Source: Pseudoxanthomonas sacheonensis (GTDB lineage Bacteria; Pseudomonadota; Gammaproteobacteria; Xanthomonadales; Xanthomonadaceae). From it: a DNA stretch of 64,000 nt. Below the pieces are notes generated by a model. That model searched no databases. It was given only the letters and a program-made list of their open reading frames with translations, and had not been told where the DNA came from. The stretch covers positions 62,001 to 126,000 of the forward strand of contig NZ_PDWS01000002.1 in NCBI RefSeq assembly GCF_010093305.1, in the 5' to 3' direction. Of the stretch, positions 61,574 to 64,000 are shown one piece after another. Both the position numbers and the translations under genes were made by a program. Positions within the stretch are counted from its first letter, which is position 1; each line of letters opens with the position of its first letter.

Positions 61574-62850
61574 GGGGTGCCCTCCAGGCCGGCCCAGCGT
61601 TCAAGCTGTCCGGTGGCGGCGAGGTAATCGGCGTAGCTGCGCCACAGGCGCGCTTCGAGTTCGGCGCCGGCGAGTTGCGTGTCGAGGGTCTGCTTGAGTT
61701 GCAGCAGGTAGTCAGCGGTGGACAGCTCGCCCTCGCGCCACAAGCGCTCAAGGAGAGTGGCGCGACGCTCCACATCCGTGCCGCGGCTCGCCTGCCAGCG
61801 CGACCAGGCCGATTGCGCTGCGGCGTAGCTGTCGATCGCACGGCGACGATCGGCATCGAGTTCGACGCGCACGCGCTCGGCCTCGGCGATCGCGACATCG
61901 GCATCGGCCTGAGCTGCCACTACCTCGGCGCGATAGGAATTGCGCACGAACAGCGGAATGCTGAGCGACACGCCGACCACGTTGTCCTGCACATTGCCGT
62001 AGTCGATGCGTCCGCCGCGCACGCCCACGGTGGGATCGGCCACCCGATTGCGGCGGGCAACGGTCACTTCGCGTTCGGCAGCCAGCGCAGCGGCTTGTGC
62101 GGCTTGCCAGTCGGGCAACTGTTCGATGCCGGTATGGGAGGGCATCGGCGGCGGCAATGCGTCGCTGGGCAGCGTCAGGCTCGCCAGGAGTTCCGGCGAG
62201 CCGCCGACCGCGCGGAAACGCGCTTCGGCCTCCGCCTGTTCGGCGACGAGTTGCGACTGCTGGGCTTGCGCTTCATCGCGGGCCAGCAGTGCCAAATCGC
62301 GCTCCAACCCGGAAATGTCGGCTGCAGCAAACTGCTTTTGTGCCAACTCGCCAAAGCGCGTGACCAACGCCAATCGACGTTCACCGGTGCGCACACGTTG
62401 CTGCGCCGTCTGTAGCTCAGCCCAACTGGCGAACCACTGCTTGGCGAAATCGCGGCGACGCAGCTTGGCTTCAGCGGTGGCTAGATCGACCCGCGCGGAG
62501 GCCGCGTCGCGACGCGCGCGACGCTTGCCGCTCAGATCGAGCGTGAGGTTGAGGCCAGCGGTTGTGGTGCGATCCGGGCCTTCATCGTCGCCGGCCAACT
62601 CGACTTCGGGGTTGTAGAGCGGTCGTCCGGCCGCATCGTACCGGGCACGGGCTGCGGCCAGTTGCGCTTCGGTGGCGCGATAACTCGGATGGTGTTGCCA
62701 GGCGGCCTGCAGCGCCTCGCGAAGTGCGACTGGGGCCTGTGTATCGGGGGTTTGGGCGGCCATGGCCAAGCCCGACAGCAAACTCGCTGCCAGAACCAGG
62801 ACGGCCAGCCGCGCGACGCGACGTCGTCGCGGCGAACGAACAAGGTGCAT
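61570..62850 (-). CDS. czcC: TolC-family outer-membrane channel CzcC
   Basis: About 426 residues from the ATG of MHLVRSPRRRRVARL, with a signal peptide. The OEP domain is complete: ALREALQAAWQHHPSYRATE, VGVRGGRIDYGNVQDNVVG, SLSIPLFVRNSYRAEVVAAQ. It provides the outer-membrane exit duct for CzcAB. Confidence 0.88.
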   Translation of the reverse strand: MHLVRSPRRRRVARLAVLVLAASLLSGLAMAAQTPDTQAPVALREALQAAWQHHPSYRATEAQLAAARARYDAAGRPLYNPEVELAGDDEGPDRTTTAGLNLTLDLSGKRRARRDAASARVDLATAEAKLRRRDFAKQWFASWAELQTAQQRVRTGERRLALVTRFGELAQKQFAAADISGLERDLALLARDEAQAQQSQLVAEQAEAEARFRAVGGSPELLASLTLPSDALPPPMPSHTGIEQLPDWQAAQAAALAAEREVTVARRNRVADPTVGVRGGRIDYGNVQDNVVGVSLSIPLFVRNSYRAEVVAAQADADVAIAEAERVRVELDADRRRAIDSYAAAQSAWSRWQASRGTDVERRATLLERLWREGELSTADYLLQLKQTLDTQLAGAELEARLWRSYADYLAATGQLERWAGLEGTP

Positions 62851-62914
62851 TGGAAGATCCTCTGAGTCGACGGTGTCCTCTGGCGCTCCGCGCCAAAGGG
62901 GCAAAACACCTGAC

Positions 62915-63301
62915 TCAGGCGATCGGCGGCCTCAGTTCCAAGGGTTGCGACGCGCTGGGCGGCAACCCGGACGTACGCATAGGCAGCGCCTGCGGCACGA
63001 GCACAACCACGATCTGCGTATCCGGCACCATGGCGGCAGCATGATGGCAACCGCAGTGACTGCAAGCGGCATGCCCGAGCTTGAGCTTCGTGGAATCGTC
63101 ATTACCGCTATCCAGCGGCGATGCCTTCACCGCCACGGCATGGCTGCCATCCGTGCCGAAGCCCATGTCCGCGAAATCGTGCTTCGCACAGGCGGCCGCC
63201 GCGCCGATCTTCAGGGCGAAGATCAGCAGCACCAGTACCGCCAGCCGCGTGGAAGCGCGCAGGCGGGCCAGCAGCAGGCAGGAGGAGGCGACCGGGTTCA
63301 T
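62915..63301 (-). CDS. czcI: CzcI-like secreted protein preceding czcC
   Basis: 128 residues, hydrophobic N-terminus (STRLAVLVLLIFALKIGA), Cys/His cluster (HAACSHCGCHHAAA) and a C-terminal SQPLELRPP. It occupies the place of czcI at the head of the czc operon of Cupriavidus. A -10-like gttata (63329-63334, TATAAC on the coding strand) lies about 30 bases upstream. Family assignment rests mostly on place. Confidence 0.6.
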   Translation of the reverse strand: MNPVASSCLLLARLRASTRLAVLVLLIFALKIGAAAACAKHDFADMGFGTDGSHAVAVKASPLDSGNDDSTKLKLGHAACSHCGCHHAAAMVPDTQIVVVLVPQALPMRTSGLPPSASQPLELRPPIA

Positions 63302-63410
63302 CCTGCCAGCCTAGCCGGTGCCACGGACGTTATAAAATCTCATCAGGCCGGTTCCCGGGAGCGGGTCATGCCGTTCCTCGCTCGTGGACACATGCGCGAC
63401 GGTATCCACG

Positions 63411-64000
63411 TCACTTCCTCAGCAGGCGCATGCCGTTGCCCACCACCAACAGGCTGGCGCCCATGTCGGCGAACACCGCCGCCCACATCGTGGCCTGACC
63501 GGTAAAGGTCAGCACCAGGAATACTGCCTTGATGCCCAGCGCCAGGGTGATGTTCTGCGTCAGCACGTGAGCGGTGGCGCGCGACAGCCGGATGAAGGCC
63601 GGAATCTTGCGCAGGTCGTCGTCCATCAGGGCCACGTCGGCGGTTTCGATCGCGGTGTCGGATCCAGCCGCGCCCATGGCGAAGCCGATGTCGGCCCGTG
63701 CCAGGGCCGGGGCGTCGTTGATGCCGTCGCCAACCATGCCGCTGGTACCCTGTGCGGCGAGCGCTTCGACCTCGCGCAGCTTGTCTTCGGGTAGCAGGTT
63801 GCCTTGGGCGCGGTCGATACCGACCTCACCGGCGATGGCCTGCGCCGTGTGCGGGTTGTCCCCGGTCAGCATCAGGGTCTTGACCCCGAGCGCGTGCAAG
63901 TCGGCGATCGCCTGTCGGCTGCTGTCCTTGACCGTATCGGCGACCGCGAACACCGCCTGCACGCCGTCGCTGCCTACGACGGCGACCACGCTCTTGCCTT
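63411..64000 (-). CDS. cadA: Heavy-metal P1B-type ATPase, C-terminal part (CadA/ZntA-like)
   Basis: The frame continues off the right edge. About 197 C-terminal residues are visible: the hinge MLTGDNPHTAQAIA, the GDGINDAPALARADIG motif, and two final membrane helices including KAVFLVLTFTGQATMWAAVF. The Lys in helix 7-8 region (GIKAVFL) and Asp in VFADMGASLLV match the Zn/Cd/Pb (CadA/ZntA) group. It pumps divalent metal out of the cytoplasm. N-terminal metal-binding domain not visible. Confidence 0.88.
   Translation of the reverse strand, partial: GKSVVAVVGSDGVQAVFAVADTVKDSSRQAIADLHALGVKTLMLTGDNPHTAQAIAGEVGIDRAQGNLLPEDKLREVEALAAQGTSGMVGDGINDAPALARADIGFAMGAAGSDTAIETADVALMDDDLRKIPAFIRLSRATAHVLTQNITLALGIKAVFLVLTFTGQATMWAAVFADMGASLLVVGNGMRLLRK

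Overview
The window is high-GC DNA from a gammaproteobacterium of the Xanthomonadaceae (a Lysobacter/Luteimonas/Pseudoxanthomonas/Stenotrophomonas-like organism). The main evidence is gene order: trxB-ftsK-lolA-rarA, aat-infA-clpA-clpS, mnmA-hflD, acnB/acnA, then the rpf (regulation of pathogenicity factors) locus rpfB-rpfF-rpfC-rpfG followed by lysS-prfB and recJ, as in xanthomonads. RpfF keeps both catalytic glutamates at residues 141 and 161. Intergenic gaps carry several families of inverted repeats (REP/BIME-like), also usual in this family. No tRNA, rRNA, CRISPR array or insertion sequence was recognised.

Positions 1-2700 hold a leftward operon of two secreted low-complexity proteins and a C39-type cysteine peptidase. 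The two secreted proteins share a C-terminal motif, and the arrangement resembles functional-amyloid (Fap) loci; the left end is cut by the window. Positions 3000-21000 are housekeeping: fluoride channel and replication-fork factor, lipoprotein carrier, DNA translocase, thioredoxin reductase, N-end-rule transferase and adaptor (aat, clpS, clpA), IF-1, tRNA thiolase and HflD. Positions 21166-27460 hold the two aconitases, transcribed divergently and separated by a vapBC-type toxin-antitoxin pair.

Positions 28000-38300 are the DSF quorum-sensing cassette. RpfF makes the fatty-acid signal, RpfB is the acyl-CoA ligase linked to its turnover, RpfC senses it through a hybrid kinase (HisKA-HATPase-REC-HPt), and RpfG degrades cyclic di-GMP. 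rpfH is absent. lysS, prfB (with its programmed +1 frameshift) and a membrane-anchored LytTR regulator follow. Positions 38450-42670 encode a membrane acyltransferase and a large VIT/DUF2135 surface protein.

Near 43.8 kb recJ loses its 5' half at an abrupt junction, and from there to the end of the window the content is a metal-resistance island. It carries an SseB-family protein with an unknown partner, a Cu/Ag RND system (cusCBA, CusF-like lipoprotein), a mercury regulator and transport module (merR, merT, merP, GDCCVxC protein) with no merA in view, a Zn/Co/Cd-type RND operon (czcI-like, czcCBA, two PII-like proteins, a CaCA antiporter, czcD) and the C-terminal part of a heavy-metal P-type ATPase running off the right edge. 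The island genes are tightly packed, often with ATGA overlaps, and nearly all read leftward.
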